Assembly: GCA_000750105.3 (NCBI GenBank)
Contig: JPHH03000040.1
Coordinates: 186,001-250,000 of the forward strand
DNA from: Tolypocladium sp. Sup5 PDA-1
Lineage: Eukaryota > Ascomycota > Sordariomycetes > Hypocreales > Ophiocordycipitaceae
DNA: 64,000 nucleotides
Reading direction: 5' to 3'
The notes below the pieces were generated by a model that saw only the letters and a program-made list of their open reading frames with translations, did no database searches and was not told the DNA's origin. Position 1 is the stretch's first letter, and each line of letters starts with the position of its first letter. Shown here in pieces: positions 42,704-55,697 of the stretch. A program made the position numbers and the translations under genes.

Positions 42704-44353
42704 ATGCGTGAAATCATCACTCTCCAGCTTGGGAACCTCAGCAACTACACGGCCACGCACTTTTGGAATGTCCAAGAGTCGTACTTCACATACGGCGACC
42801 GGGAAAAGTCACCAATCGACCACAATGTCCACTGGAGAGGGGGTATGGGGCAAGATGGCTCAGAAACCTTTTTGCCCAGGACGGTCATCTACGACCTGAA
42901 AGGCGGCTTCGGCTCGCTACGCAAGATCAACACGCTGTATGATGCTACATCGGAGTCCAATGCAGCAGCTGACTCGCTCTGGTAAGCTTCCACTCCGTCG
43001 GACTAGTATATGCTCGTCAAGACTGGCCCCGCGAGGAGTGTTGGCCCTGATTCTCATATACATCTCACTAAACCTCTGTCACAGGCCCGGCCCACCTGCG
43101 GTGCACAAGCAAGACGCCGTGCACCCCAGCGTTTACCAGCAGAGTCTAGATACCGGCACGGAGCCTCCACAGCTCACAAAGTCCGCCGTGCGCTACTGGT
43201 CAGACTTCTCGCGCGTCTACTTCCACCCCAAGTCGCTGGTCCAGCTCTACGACTACGAGCTCGACTCCTCCATCAGGCCCTTTGAGCGCTTCGCCATGGG
43301 CACGGAGCTGTTCGACTCGCTCGACAAGGAGCATGACATCGTCGACCGGGACTGGCGGCCTTTTGTCGAGGAGTGCGATCTCATGCAGGGAATGCAGGTC
43401 TTTGCGACTCTGGACGATGCCTGGGGCGGCTTCGCCTCGTCGTACCTCGAGGCCCTGCGGGACGAGTATCCCAAATCCTGCATCTGGGTATGGGGGCTGC
43501 AGAGCCCTCTGGTTGGTGTGTCGCGTAAGACACGCCAGCTGCGCCTCGTGAACACGGCTCAGAGCTTGAGCCAAGTCTGTTCACAGGCCTCCATGGTGGT
43601 GCCCCTGGCGCTCCCCGAGGGCCGGCTCCCGTCCAAGCTCGCCATAGACCGCAGCTCGCCATGGCACGTATCTGCTCTCTTCTCCACCGCTGCAGAGAGT
43701 GCAACCCTGCAGTCAAGGCTGGCTGCCGAGTCCGGCTACCAACCGATATCCTTGAGTGCCATGGCAGAGAGCCTGAACACAGATGGCAACCAGACTCTTG
43801 CCAGCGCCAAGATGGATGTTGGGCCACATGCTAATGATGCGGACAGAGAGACGCCCGACGTGGACTTTTTCCATCTAGGCCATGACAGTAACGTCAGGGG
43901 TAAGGATCGAGCTGGACGGGTGTTTGGCCAGCTGTCATCCTACCGCGGCCCTCGCGACACGAGTGACGGGGACGAGGATGGGCCCAACCCAAAGTCGCGA
44001 CCCATCGTGGGAAACCCCGTTGTTCGACAGTAAGTCAGATGGCATCCCATCTCGATATCGGTAGCGAAGCTGATGTCACAAACAGATACACCTCTCGGCT
44101 CCAATTCCCCTTACTGGATAGCTACCCGCACATCTATGCGGATGCTTCCGCCGACCAGGCTGGGATATCAGTGCGCACAGTCTTGTCCACAAACACAGCC
44201 ATGTCTGCGCATATGAAGACCCTGCGATCCCAAGTCTCTCGGTCCATTGCGGTGGAAGAACGGGAGACGCTGAGCAATGGCCTCGCCGAGATTGCCGACG
44301 CCTACCAGAACGACTGGTCCAGCGGAAGCGACGCAGACGACGACGACATGTGA
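42704..44353 (+). CDS. dml1: Dml1/Misato tubulin-like protein
   Basis: A 496-aa homologue of Dml1/Misato, a tubulin-related protein needed for mitochondrial DNA inheritance and mitochondrial distribution. Exons 42704..42981, 43085..44029 and 44086..44353; both introns (GTAAGC and GTAAGT donors, CAG acceptors) restore frame. The N-terminus MREIITLQLGNLSNYTATHFWNVQESYF is the hallmark Misato/tubulin-like segment. WRGGMGQDGSETFLPRTVIYDLKGGFGSLRK follows. The second half has YWSDFSRVYFHPKSLVQLYDYELDS, ECDLMQGMQVFATLDDAWGGFASSYLEALRDEYPK (a tubulin-type nucleotide-region relic) and a C-terminal acidic end SGSDADDDDM. It is convergent with the poly(A) polymerase gene. Confidence 0.93.
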
Positions 44354-45136
44354 GACGCTTGAACCTGCGAAACGGCGACTCCTCGAATGTTCGGCCGGCC
44401 TCCAAGTTGACTACTTGGTAGCCCCAGGGCAGAGTGCACATATCCATTCGTTTTGGGCACGACCAGCAAAGTACAGCAAGCTTGGGCATGGTCAATCACA
44501 AGGTGGCTGGCAGTGGATGACGAGAACTTCATATGAAGAGGCTTTCATGCCTCGAAATTACAGCTGTATTCATCATCTAGCAAGGCCAAATATTCTAGAT
44601 ACAGCCCTCAACGAGGGGCATCGTCGCGCATCTGCGAGATATGTCAACCCGCATCCGCCGAGACCCACGGCCAATACTCATGGCCCATCCAGAACGGCCT
44701 CGTAGAATGCGAGACTTTTCTAAAAACGAAAACCTTTGTCGGATTGCTCACCATATGCGATGTCGCTTACATGCATCTGTCCTGTACCTTGTTGCTAGCC
44801 AGTGACAGCCGAGTAACGACCGCTGGCGGATCAAAACGATGGCCAGAAACACCGACGCCTTATTATCGCCCAGCCGTATAACAGCAAACTGCATCAACTT
44901 TTTGCGTGTCAGCAGGGGGAATCACGTTGTAGGGGCTCCTGGTGGGATCGAGCCTTGTCCAAGTTGCTCCTTGGGAGCGAGTTAAAACCGCCCAAACGTC
45001 GCTCATCGAACACCTTTCCAAATCACCGGCCACGGCAGGCCAAACAGTTCGGTCCGGTTCAGCCGGCGGCAACAACGGAAGTCTGCGGCCGCTTCGCTGG
45101 TGGTGGAGGATTGTCCTAAAACTTCGTCAGCTCACT
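44354..45136. other. 3' flank between convergent Dml1 and poly(A) polymerase genes
   Basis: 783 nt without a convincing gene. If the last pap1 exon is wrongly ended (see that gene) an extra coding piece could lie in the right half. Confidence 0.45.
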
Positions 45137-47197
45137 TCATCCATTACCGGAACGCTTGCCCACGGTACTGCATTTGCTCATTCGGAACAAGGTGGGCCCA
45201 TGATGATGAATAAATACCTCGGACGGGCCACGCTTCTTGCCATTCAAGGTGCCTCTAGCACCCTTCTTCTGCGGCTTCGCTTCGCCCGCCTCGAAGACGT
45301 CGTCGGGAAGATTGACGCTGCGCAGACCATTTAGCAGTGTCCCGGCCTGACCTTTGTACAGCTTCCACTTACTTTCGCACGTGCTGGATGCCAATAGAAA
45401 CCAGAGGTTGCAGCTCATCTTTGTACTTGTTCCAGGTCGTGCAGAGGGTTTTGAATTCGTCTACCTGATAAGATAGGTCCAGGGATTTCGCATCTGTAGA
45501 GGCTCAAGGTTAGCAGTATTCCACTGTAGACCGCACAGCAGCCCGATACGCTCGGCATGATTTGTTCAGAAACCATTGGTGAGAGCTGGGATGATACTTA
45601 CCTTTCTCTAATTCCAGGCCGATGTAATGAGTGGTAGTATAAACATCAGCTGGGAAGGGAGGTTGCGATCCCTCCCCATCCTCTGCAGGCTCCTGCTTCT
45701 TGTTCGCGTCGTTGTCGGTGCCAGTGTCGGTGTCGTCGGGTCTGATAATAAAATCGAGACTGCCTTCCTGTACTTGCGCAATCTGCGCGTTGTCGTTGCA
45801 ACGATGGCGGCGATCGTAACCCCTGTTGAAGGCGCGTGCTAGCGCTATGGATTGATGCAGTTCTAGCTTCTGGACGAGCATTCGGACCTTGGACTCAACG
45901 TAGCCAGACCAAACCTTGTGCGCTTCCTTGTTCTTGCTCGCAGTGGTGACGGAAATGTAATACTTGTAATCCGCAGTGAAGAAGGTGTGCTTGACGAACA
46001 GGTCACTCCATGGCCTCTTGCCCACCATTATGCTCTCCGTCAGCTCCAGGCCGCGCTGGAGCTCCTGATTGATGATGGTCATGGAAGACCGCGTGATGTT
46101 GAACGTCGCACACATCGAGGGATATGCGGGGGTGATGACTGGCATGAGATGGAAGGAATCACCTTTATAAGCCTGCTCGCAGCTTGGTCAGTCGTGATGT
46201 CGATTATTACGAAGGGGCAAAGATGCAAGGGGAAGCCTACCTTGGGATTCCAGACGCGAACGGGAAGGGGGCCGCTCTCTATGGGCTTGAGGAGTACAGG
46301 CTGAGGCCATCGCCATTGGCCCATGACGAGGAAGAACTTGTTGACGATGACAGAAGTAGCAGCCTTTGGATACAGCTGGCAAACACGGGCGACGAGCATG
46401 GCCCAGGCCACGCCACCGGGAAAACCCATAATGTTTGCGTAGACGGCGCGGCGCTGAGCCCAGAGCTTGATGGCTCGCAAGGCAAGCTTGAAGGTGCTTT
46501 GTTCGGGAACAAGGTTCATAATTTCGTCGGTGACGCGAGTGCCATTCAAGGAACGCAGCTCAGCCTCATCCAGCCCTCGCAGAAGCCCCGAGTCTTTGAG
46601 GTCCTGCAGGTCTGGCGAGAGCTGCTTCTGTATAAGGCGCGAGAAGATCAAGTCGATGCTGATGCCGGAATACTCGAATTTGATGATGGGAACGAACGCG
46701 TCGGTGACGACGGCCAAGTCGGTGATGGCGCCTTTGGGGGCCATGTCGACCAGCATGTCGGGGAAGTACTCGAAGTAGTCGTCGCGAGTGACGTACTTGG
46801 GGGCGACGACGAGCGTGTCGATATCGGAGCCGGGCCCAAAGACGCCGAGGCGGAAGCTCCCATAGGTGAAGACTTTGCCTCGAGCGTTTTTGATGAGGAT
46901 TTCGTTCTTGGGTTCCTTCTTCCTGGCCACGCGCTTGACAAACTCGTCGCAGATGTTCTGGAGCGACTCGAGGACTTTGTGTCTGCGAGGGGAAGAATGA
47001 CAAGTTAGATACATGGAAGGCGCCAAACAAACGGCAGCGGGCATGGTGGCATACCTCTTCTGGGTGTCAGATGGGCTCTCGAACGTCTTTTGGCGTCGAA
47101 GCTCTTCGACGAGGGCGTCGCTGGCTCGCTTCTCCTGCTCTGTGGGTAGAGATACGGAGATGGGCGGCGTCACGCCGCAAACCTGATCGCCAGGCAT
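45137..47197 (-). CDS. pap1: Poly(A) polymerase Pap1
   Basis: A 585-aa nuclear poly(A) polymerase that adds the tail to cleaved pre-mRNA. Five exons: 47055..47197, 46241..46982, 45602..46172, 45373..45493 and 45137..45317; all introns are GT..AG. The catalytic centre shows YGSFRLGVFGPGSDIDTLVV with Gly89-Ser90 and Asp101/Asp103, and the third Asp158 in GISIDLIFS. Central domain: DEIMNLVPEQSTFKLALRAIKLWAQRRAVYANIMGFPGGVAWAMLVARVCQLYPKA. The RNA-binding region includes HLMPVITPAYPSMCATFN and FFTADYKYYISVTTASKN. The C-terminal tail is Lys/Gly-rich (EAKPQKKGARGTLNGKKRGPSEV) and then unusual (FIHHHGPTLFRMSK). The GAG|GTATTT there could be a further donor, so the last 30 residues are the least certain part. 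It is divergent from the forkhead gene. Confidence 0.9.
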
Positions 47198-47228
47198 TGT
47201 GGTTGAGTCGAGGGTCACTGTCGGAATC

Positions 47229-47277
47229 GAGGTCAAGGCCGAGGCCGAGGTCAAGGCCGAGGCCGAGGCCGAGGGTC
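47229..47277. repeat. GAGGTCAAGGCC/GAGGCC tandem repeat
   Basis: About seven 6-bp units arranged as a higher-order repeat just upstream of the pap1 start codon. Confidence 0.75.
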
Positions 47278-47793
47278 GGCGAGGATGGGCGTGGGGAAGG
47301 GCAAGGCAGGTCGCAAAGGAAAGGCTGTCTGGGCTGCCGGAGGCGTTTCGCGGTATCGAGGCTGTCTGTTAGCGGCCTGGTGAGCCGGTCAGCCGTCTCC
47401 GGCAGTAGCGTATGATTGGCGAAAGAAAGGGGAAGGAGGTGGAAGAAAAGGAAAGGAAAGGGGATGCGTGTCGGCGCAGCGGTGGTGAAGGTGATGGTGG
47501 TGGATGCTGTTTTGTTGGTGTTTTGTCGCGGGTGGATGTTTTGGCATGCAGCAGGCGCCGGTTAGCTAGTTGAGCCACTGGCAGATGTACAGGCGGCCGG
47601 TGGGGGAACTATTTTCCTCAGCCAGTTGACGGGTGGTGCCAGTAGCGGCAAATCTTGTCACCGAGAGACGAAATAACCTCTGGTTGATCTCTTGACATTG
47701 TTTCCATTTTATTTTATCATATTTAAAGATCCTCTGCTCCTTTCTTCTCTTTCATCGTACCTAAGCAATAGAGCCAGGCAAGGTATTAGTCCG

Positions 47794-47812
47794 TAGTCCG
47801 TACGGAGTACGG
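47794..47812. repeat. Dispersed palindromic motif copy
   Basis: Contains TCCGTACGGA at its centre, with near-palindromic arms GTAGTCCG / CGGAGTACG. Confidence 0.8.
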
Positions 47813-48423
47813 GTACAGCGAAAATCATCGGCGCTGGAGCCAACTACAGCCTTCGACCGGCCCCCTGCTCCGATGCATGCTTGTATCGGGGTTCGGCTGG
47901 GCTGGCTGCCGTACCACTTTACCTCGAGGTACAAGAGCCTGGCAGTCGCATACCTGCACAGCGCTCAGCGCACCGCTGCATGCTTAATGTTCTCAAGCAA
48001 GGCCAAAGTACCCCAAGCAGCAGCGAATGTACGAGACCCGCACACAAGGTGGTGGAGCCGGCGCGCTAAGGCTGTAAACGAGGGCGAGGGTCGACGAAAC
48101 GCGAACGCGGTTCAAACTTTGGGCAGGGCTCTTTAATTGATTGATCGATTCACTGGCTGCGCCTTTGACCACCATCACCGCACGCATCTCCCTTCCGTTC
48201 AGGCTCACGCCTTGTCACCTTTGATGCGAACACTCACCCGCGCTCGTGCCCTCTGACGCGCTGCGCTCTGGGCCTCTTGACGATAAAAAAAAAGGCAGCC
48301 TGTATCAAGCGCCGATCGCCCGAACCAACGTCATCTGCACCTGTGCGCGACACCATCGATCCAGAGCAGCTCCCGCGACAACTCCGCCACCAGCCTCCCT
48401 CTTGCCTGCTCGCCCTTCCCGCG

Positions 48424-50486
48424 ATGCCGCCGTCAGCCAAGCGGGTCCAGCGCGCCCGGCGCGACTTGCGCAAGGACAAAGACGTCGAAGCCAGCGTTGA
48501 CATCGACGACTCGTCTCCTAGCCGTCCCGCCAAGCGCCGCAAGAAGGCTCGTTCTCCCGATCCTGCCGAGAGGAGCCAGCTGTCAGGCGCTCACGATGCT
48601 AGCGAGTCGCCCGGCGCCGACGACGACCAGGTCGTGTCGCAGGTTACTCAACAGCTCAAGGGCCAGCCTGTCCAAGCCGCCAAGGACCACGCCAACGCCA
48701 TGCACGAGGCGAATGGCGACGGAGTCAAGGCATACGCCAAAGTGGCTGCGCAAGACTGGACCTTCTACATTACCAAGCTCTCTGTCAATATCGGTCGCGC
48801 CCCGGAAACGACCCCCACCGAAGACGACGAGGATGACGAGGGCCACGTCCACATCGACCTCGGGCCCAGCAAGATGGTTTCGCGCGAGCATGCCTCCATC
48901 TCCTTCGACCCCAAGGACGAGAAGTGGCTGCTCCAAGTCAAGGGTCGCAATGGCGCCAAGGTCGATGGTCAGCCCATCAAGCCTCAAGCCTCGCACCCTC
49001 TCACCAGTGGGGAAGTCATGGAGATCGGAAACGTCGAGATGATGTTCGTCCTGCCATCTGAAATCAGTCCGCTCCATGTCCACCCTACGTTCCTGCAGCG
49101 ATGCGGGTTGAGCCCGGAGGCGTCCCAGGCCCCTGCATCCCGCCGCCAACCTCTCATTGCGCCGGCGCCTCCCGATTATAAGCGACCAGGAACGCCACCC
49201 TCGACACAACGTCGCGGTGCTGCCTCGACCGCGAAGTCTCCTGCTGCAAGCACCCCGGCAGTCATGATAGGCGCCAATGGGGTGGACCTCAGCCATGACG
49301 ACAATCAACATATAAAGCCCCAGTACAGTTATGCCCAGATGATAACCCAGGCTATACTCAATGCTCCCGACGGGAAGCTGAATTTAAACGGCATTTACAC
49401 CTTCATAATGAACAGCTACTCGTATTATCGCCATCAGCAGGCGGCGGGCTGGCAGGTAAATCCTTTATTCCCCATAACGGGACGGCTTTTACAGCACTAG
49501 TGCACCGCATACTGACCAGCGTGGCCAGAACTCCATCCGGCACAACCTGTCTCTTAACAAGTCTTTCGACAAGGTGGCTCGATCGACTGATGAACCAGGA
49601 AAGGGCATGAAGTGGCAAATTGTTGCCGAGGCCAGGGAGGACATGGTTCGAAACGCCTACAAGATCGGCCGCGGCGGCCATCGAGGCTCTTCGGCCCCAT
49701 CGTCACCAAACCAGCTCAACTACATCACGCACGGGCCCAGAGACATGGCGACGAGAGATCCTCCCTCCGCCCGGAAACGGCGAGGCTCGCCCTTGGTGTC
49801 TCCCCCTACGCGATCATCTCTTCGGGTTACGCAGTCGACACCTGAGCGAGCGTCTGATCGGGGAGCAGGAAGAAACGCCGCCCTGACCGCGGACGGAAGC
49901 CCGCTGCCTCGGCACAGGAAAGCTGGTGCCAGCGCGGCCCCCGATTCATCGTTTTCCACCTTCAACCCTCAGTCTCCCACCCTCACGTCATCATACCTGC
50001 AGGAGGATGGGACCTCGTTTGTAACACCGGCGCCGCCGCGAATCCACCCAAAGTTGGCCCCTCCGAGTACGGCGCAGAGGCCGAGCCAGCATATGCCGAC
50101 CAGCTCGCCTGCGCCGTTCTGGAAGTACGCCGATATTGGCAGCACACCGCTGAAACCTCCGACTCAGTATGAACTGAGTCCGTCAAAGCCTGCAAGCAGG
50201 ATGCCTCCACAAAGTAGCAGCCCTCCTCGCGCCAGTAAATCCCCTCCCAGCAGCCCCTCGAGGCCACAGAGGACGGGCGGCTCGCAGGAACGCGTGGCTC
50301 CAGAAGAGCCGGATGACGAACAAGGTTTTGACTTGACTAAGTGAGTACATTGAGTACATCAAATGAGATCAAAAGGAGGCCAGAGCTAACCTCTTCTTTC
50401 TCTCCAGGGGCTTCCAGAGCATCGGCTCCTACCACGCGCCCGTGGGGCGAGGGGTCTCTGTGGCAAGTGCTCTGAAAGGGAACTAA
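48424..50486 (+). CDS. Forkhead transcription factor with FHA domain (Fkh1/2 type)
   Basis: A 640-aa cell-cycle-type forkhead regulator. Exons 48424..49455, 49529..50340 and 50408..50486; intron 1 lies inside the DNA-binding domain and restores AAGWQNSIRHNLSLNKSFDKV. The N-terminus carries basic nuclear-signal-like stretches (KRVQRARRDLRKDK and PAKRRKKARS). The FHA phosphopeptide-binding domain spans about residues 100-200, with NIGRAPE, SKMVSREHASISFD, WLLQVKGRNGAKVDG and HPLTSGEVMEIG. The forkhead domain is about 296-390, starting KPQYSYAQMITQAIL and ending MKWQIV. The C-terminal 250 residues are Pro/Ser-rich with many SP/TP sites, as expected for CDK control. FHA plus forkhead identifies the Fkh1/Fkh2 group, but not which paralogue. 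The start ATG at 48424 is preceded by an open but unlikely upstream frame. Confidence 0.92.
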
Positions 50487-51226
50487 TGATGATGTAACGG
50501 ACCTGGGGCGTTGGGCGTGGAAAAATATGTACGAATCTATCTGATGAAATGTAGGTTTGCTAGCTGGTGACCATATCTGCGGGCTGTGGGGGAAAAGCAT
50601 CTGCATGAGGGAACTGGCTACAGTGTCAGTGGACTGGCTGATAATTTTAGGGGCGGTTTATCTGCAAGCTGTAGAATACTTTGCCAATGTCAACTTTGGC
50701 GCACATAGTTGCAGACGCTGCGTGCACGTCTGACCCTGCACCACAGCCGATCAAACCATGAGGAGCCGTGGCCGAAGTCATGATTACAGCGAACTGATGA
50801 GACAATGCCCTCGTTAGCCAAAATACTCTGGCTGGCCATCGTGACTACTCGTCTTGAGCGTGCCTGGAAACGCAAAAGCATAGCATGAGCCAACAATGAC
50901 ATGGCGGTTTTCGACAGCAGCAAACAGCTTTGAGTGAAGATGTCTTCTGGCTCAGCTAACCGAGCTAGAGTGTAGCTAGCGTACTTATATTTACACAAGG
51001 CGGGTGTGCGCCTATTCCCGCAGATGCTTCTCATGCCTCCTTTCTCCCATGGATTATGTACCGTCCCATGCAGAACCCACAGACCACCCATTCCCACCCC
51101 GTCCTTGGCCACAGGCCATATAATAAGTGTACATGCATGTCGAGTTATCCACAGGCAAAGTGGCAGCAACGGACTCAGATGTAGGCCCCATCAAGCCTCC
51201 ACCTATTAGGAGTCTATTCGCTCCAC
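50487..51226. other. 3' flank between convergent forkhead and Clu1 genes
   Basis: 740 nt with no convincing gene or repeat. Confidence 0.5.
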
Positions 51227-54200
51227 TTACGCGGCGGTGCTCTGCCCCCTCCGCCTGGGGTTGCCGCGACCGGCCGGCCGCTTCTTGGACGGCTTCGACT
51301 TTTGGTCTCCGCCTTCAATGAACTTGATGAGCTCATCGATGCTGCGGGAATCCATCTGCGACGACGAAACAATCCGCTGGGATGGCCCGCCGGTGGTGGC
51401 TCGGGCGGGAGGCGCCGTGGCAGGGAAGCGGATGCCTGATCGAATGCGCCGGGCCTGGACATCTTTGGCGTGCTTGGCAATCGAGACGGCGTTCTGTGTC
51501 AGCTGCTCGAGCCAGCTCTCGGCCTCCTTGGTATTCTTGTCCTCGGGGCCGAGCTCGTTGAGGAAAATATTGTACGACTCGCGCATCCGGTTGACGGCAC
51601 CCTTGGAGTCGTGGTCCAACGCAAGCGCCTGGGCAAGCTGGAACAGCAAAGTGGCCGAGTTGACGGATTGCTTCCCGAAGACCGACTCGCACACGCGCAG
51701 CGACTCTTCGAACCAGAGCCTCGACTCGTGATACGCCTTCAGGTGCTGCAGCATGACGGCCGCGTTGTTGATGGTGGTGATCGAGTCGGGGTGCCCGGGG
51801 CCATAGATGATCTTCCACAGCATCAAGGCATGCTTGGAGGCTGCGAGAGCGCCCTTGCTGTCACCAACTTGGTGGAGGAACAGGCTCAGGTTCAAGTAGT
51901 TGAGCAACGTCTCCGCCGAGTCGACGCCCACGGTCCGTTCAGCGACAACAATGGCTTTCCTCGCCAACTCAACGGCGGCCTCTTTGTCATCAAGCTGGTA
52001 GTACAGCATCGAGAGACTGTTGTACACCTTCGCCACTTCAGGGTGCAGGATGCCATAAATCTGCTCGTGGAGTGACAGGGATTCGAGCAACAGCTCCTGG
52101 CCCAGCTTCTTCTGGTTCTGGATGATGGAAAGGCGGCCCGCCTCGAGCGCCTCTTCTGCAAGCGCGCTTCGAGGGCAAGAGTGCTTAACTAGAGGGACCA
52201 CATCCACGATGTCTTCGGGAGTGAAGGTATGGCTGACGGTGGCCGACGCCGTAGACGCCGGCGAGCCATCCCGAGCCTTCTTCTTCTTCTTTTTCGACTC
52301 TCCATTGGCCTGTCCGTTTGTCTGGTCCTGAGTGGCCTCGGCGGCAGGCTGAGCGTCCGACCTGTTGGCGTTGTCGAACACATAGTCCTTGGCTTGCACT
52401 TGGAAACCAAGTCTCAAGCAGACCTCCCGCAGCAGCTGCGTGCTCCGAATCTCTTGGAACCACTGCGCATCCAGCTTGTACCGGAAACGCTTGAGTACTT
52501 GCTGTTCAATGCTGGATCGAAGAGTCTCTGGCGTCACCCCCTCGAAGGACAAGTCGGCATCGGAGTACAAAGCTTGAAGAGATGAGTCAACTTCGGCGGC
52601 AGGCTTGGGGTTGAGGCCGTGGCCAAGGAGACAATTCAGGAGGTGAGACACGCAGGCAGCCGTGAAAGGCACCGGCAGAGAGCGCAGATAGACTGCGGCA
52701 ACGTGCTTGAACGCGCGCGACACCATGTCCAGAACACAAATCTCGCGTAGGCAGCGCAGCCGTCCATCCGTAGCGAGCGTAGCCACCTGTCCGAGGTATC
52801 TCACGTTGATGCCCCGCTTGTGCAGGAGACGGCTAAGTGACTGTCCGTCCATGGGGAAGCTGATGTCGGAATCGGAGAGTTCACGCAGCAGATCCGGAAT
52901 GACCTGGTCGCGCAGATACTTGCATGCCTCACGGACTTCTTGTTCATCTTCCTCGAACTGCGCCTTCTCCTCATCATTTTGAGGCTGTTGGCCGCTGAAG
53001 GCATCGGGGTTGAGGGCAAACTTAAAATCGGAAAGGTCGAGCTGGCTTTTCGTAGACGTTTCACCCTCCGTTTCGGCAGCCTTTTCCTTTTCCCCATTCG
53101 CATCGTTTGCCGACTGCTCACGCTTCGCCTGCCCGCGGCGAGCTAACTCTTTATCGACCCACTGCTTCATCCTGAATCGTGCAAACGATTCCACCAGCTC
53201 CGGCCGCAGGACTGTCATCCGGTGAGGGTAGTCCTTGGCCTCGCCTTCACTCGTAGCCAGCTTCGTCTCATCCAGCCAGGTAATGTCGAATGGTGTGATC
53301 CTGTAAAGATCAAGGACGTACTTGCGGCCGTCGGTTCCCATGAGACCCTTGGTTTCGACACTCGCCTCCAAGTCAAATCTCTTTCCATCCTTGTCCCACA
53401 CAGGGTGGTTTTTGACCTTGAGAGCCTTGGAAAGCTGTGCGAATACATGGGCGAACCGTTCGTCTGCCGCGACAATGTCCTTACCATCGACCGCACCGTA
53501 ATCGATTTGATTCTCGCCGGGCTCGCGCTGTTTGAAGATTCCAGGCACGATGCTCTGGCCAACGATGCGCTTGCCGAGATAGTCGACAACCACCGTGGCA
53601 GGGGTGAAGAGTCCGTCGATGTCGAGTTGATTAACCAGCTTGACACCCGCAACGTCTTTGCCTGTCGCCACCCGCGCGGCCTCATCGCCTCCTTCGGACG
53701 TAAAGGTCCCCACTCCGTCGGCACCGAAAGAGAAGAAGATGTTGTTGTACACGAAAATCTGGGCGTCCCTGCACTCCGTAGGGTTCAGGGGCGAAATCTC
53801 ACCGCGGGCAACCATGACCGCGCCCTTGGTTGCCGCGTCGTTATAGTCGGCAAAGAGCTTTGATACCAGTCGCTCACGGAAGACCCTGTCCTGCACCGTG
53901 TCCTTGGGGAGTTCCTTGGCCGACTGAAACTCCTCGTTCCAATCTCGCAGGGTGTCGGTGTTCTCCACCCCAGACAATAGGAACGTCTCCTGAGGGCGCG
54001 TGGCATCAGGAACGTGGGTACAAAGGGCAGAGTTGGGTGACGGCACAACCCAGGGGGCCGCGGGTATGGCGTTGGTAATTTGGAACGTGGCTAGTGGGTC
54101 TCTTTGGTTATTGTGCTCCTGTAGCTGTAAAAACGACTCGGCGAAGGAGGGGGAAATGAGGCCGATGAGTTCGAGGAGAGAGTGGGCGGAATGGCCCTTT

Positions 54201-55175
54201 GGTGCAGGTCGTGGGAAAGGGTCGAACTTGGCGTTGGAAGACTTGTTGACGAAGAACCCAGACACGTGCGAGGTGATTTGGAACTGCTCGCCCTCGTTGG
54301 TCGTGACGACGATGTACAGCAGGTGGCCTCGTTGCCTGAGATGGCAAGGAGGAGGGTTCCAAGACGACAGCGATATCGACTTGAGCGTCTTCGGAGACGG
54401 TTCGGTGGGCTCAGGGATGAGGCTCGTGAGAGACGGCATGGCCTGGAAGTCGTAGTCCTTGACGGGGAGCTCGTCTGCGCCGTCAGCCCCAGCCGGAGAG
54501 TTCAAGGAAAGTCCCTCGAAAAGCGACAGGCCGGGGAGGACACCCTGTGAGATGTCCGATCGATCCCCAGCAGCGCCTATGAGCTCCCTGATCCTGACGA
54601 GGTGGATCCGCGCCTCCTTCTCGGTATAAGGGTCTTCAACCAAGTGAAACTCGGGCTCGGGCTCGAGGTCCGGGATCTCGGCGATGGGGATGAAGTCGTT
54701 GACCTTTTGTCCACGATACTCGAGGTGGAAGCAGGTGTAGCGGAAGGCCGCGGGGAGGTCGATGACGGACTGGCGAACCTCGTGGACCTGCTCCTGGGAA
54801 GACACCTGCTTGCCCCGTCAGCACATTGCCAGGACCTCAATTGGCGGGATGCCTAACCAGGATTTGCATCTTTTGCGCCTTCGAGTCGGGCAAGACGATG
54901 GAGAGGTTTATTAGAGCTGCAGCGCGGTCAGATCCAGCCAGTTAAGCGTGGCCATCAAGAGCCAAACATACAGTCGGCTCCCGCATCCGCATCCGCTTCC
55001 GCCTCAGCCGAGGTGGCCACGGCATTGCTGGGCTCATTGGGGGTATTTTCTGGAGAGAACAAGCAGCCCACAGTCAGCCAGGGCCTCGGGTTCAATGGCT
55101 CATCGCCGTAGACAAAGTACACCTACCCGGGGTGGAGGCTGAAGCAGGCGTCTGGGACTGTGCTTCGGCAGCCAT
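51227..55175 (-). CDS. clu1: Clustered-mitochondria protein Clu1 (eIF3-associated)
   Basis: A 1254-aa CLUH/Clu1 protein, an mRNA-binding cytosolic factor needed for even distribution of mitochondria and loosely bound to eIF3. Exons: 55127..55175, 54972..55049, 54858..54916 and 51227..54805. Three small 5' exons give MAAEAQSQTPASASTP, an Ala/Glu/Asp-rich piece and LINLSIVLPDSKAQKMQILV, then the large exon starts SSQEQVHEVRQSVIDLPAAFRYTCFHLE. Order of domains: ubiquitin-like N-terminal CLU_N (about 55-135), GSKIP-like part, CLU domain (about 350-600, with EWGLG-independent blocks such as EFQSAKELPKDTVQDRVFRERLVSKLFADYNDAA), eIF3-p135/TIF31-type region with DSDISFPMDGQSLSRLLHKRGINVRYLGQVA, and C-terminal TPR repeats (about 970-1150). 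The basic tail KKRPAGRGNPRRRGQSTAA ends the protein. The 522-nt region upstream is shared with a divergent gene. Confidence 0.93.
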
Positions 55176-55697
55176 TTTATACAAGTGGACGGGTTGAGAA
55201 TAAGGATACAGGTAGAATACAAGGTGGTACAGAGGAAACAAAAACGCCAGTCATGAGGCACCCGCCGGCAGCAGCTGGGAACAGGCGCAACAGTTGGCGA
55301 GGGAATTGGTTTGGCGGAAGCTGAGAGATGGACGAAAGCTTGGGGTGGACAGGAAAAAAATTGGACGAATGGCTTCCACGGCAATGTCCCGGCGACTCGG
55401 AGCTCTTGGCTACATTCGGGATACCCGGCTGGCCCGAAGGACCCCCTGCACTAGCCGCGTACTGCACGGGTACCGTTGCGAGCCGCATGCCCCGAAGCCG
55501 GGTAACTCCAGGTTCTAAGCAGGCGCTAGTCCAGGAAAGGAAGAAAGTAAACACTTGAGCACCAGCCGCCCAACAAGCCTCTTCCAATATCTCTTGATGA
55601 TAATCATCAATCCTCCATTCAAGTGACGGCGCCAAGTCGTCGCAGTGCTAACGCTATTCTTATTCTTTCATTTTCACTTCCATAATTGTTATATTCA
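55176..55697. promoter_or_regulatory. Shared divergent promoter, Clu1 / unrecognised 754-aa protein
   Basis: 522 nt between start codons; the half next to the plus-strand gene is AT-rich. No specific motif recognised. Confidence 0.5.

Larger units (their letters stand above)
47198..48423. promoter_or_regulatory. Divergent region between poly(A) polymerase and the forkhead factor
   Basis: 1226 nt upstream of both genes. Next to pap1 is an imperfect tandem repeat of GAGGTCAAGGCC/GAGGCC units (47229-47277), probably in its 5' leader, where it keeps an open frame without an ATG. A palindromic copy of the dispersed motif (GTAGTCCGTACGGAGTACG) lies at about 47794-47812. Confidence 0.6.
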
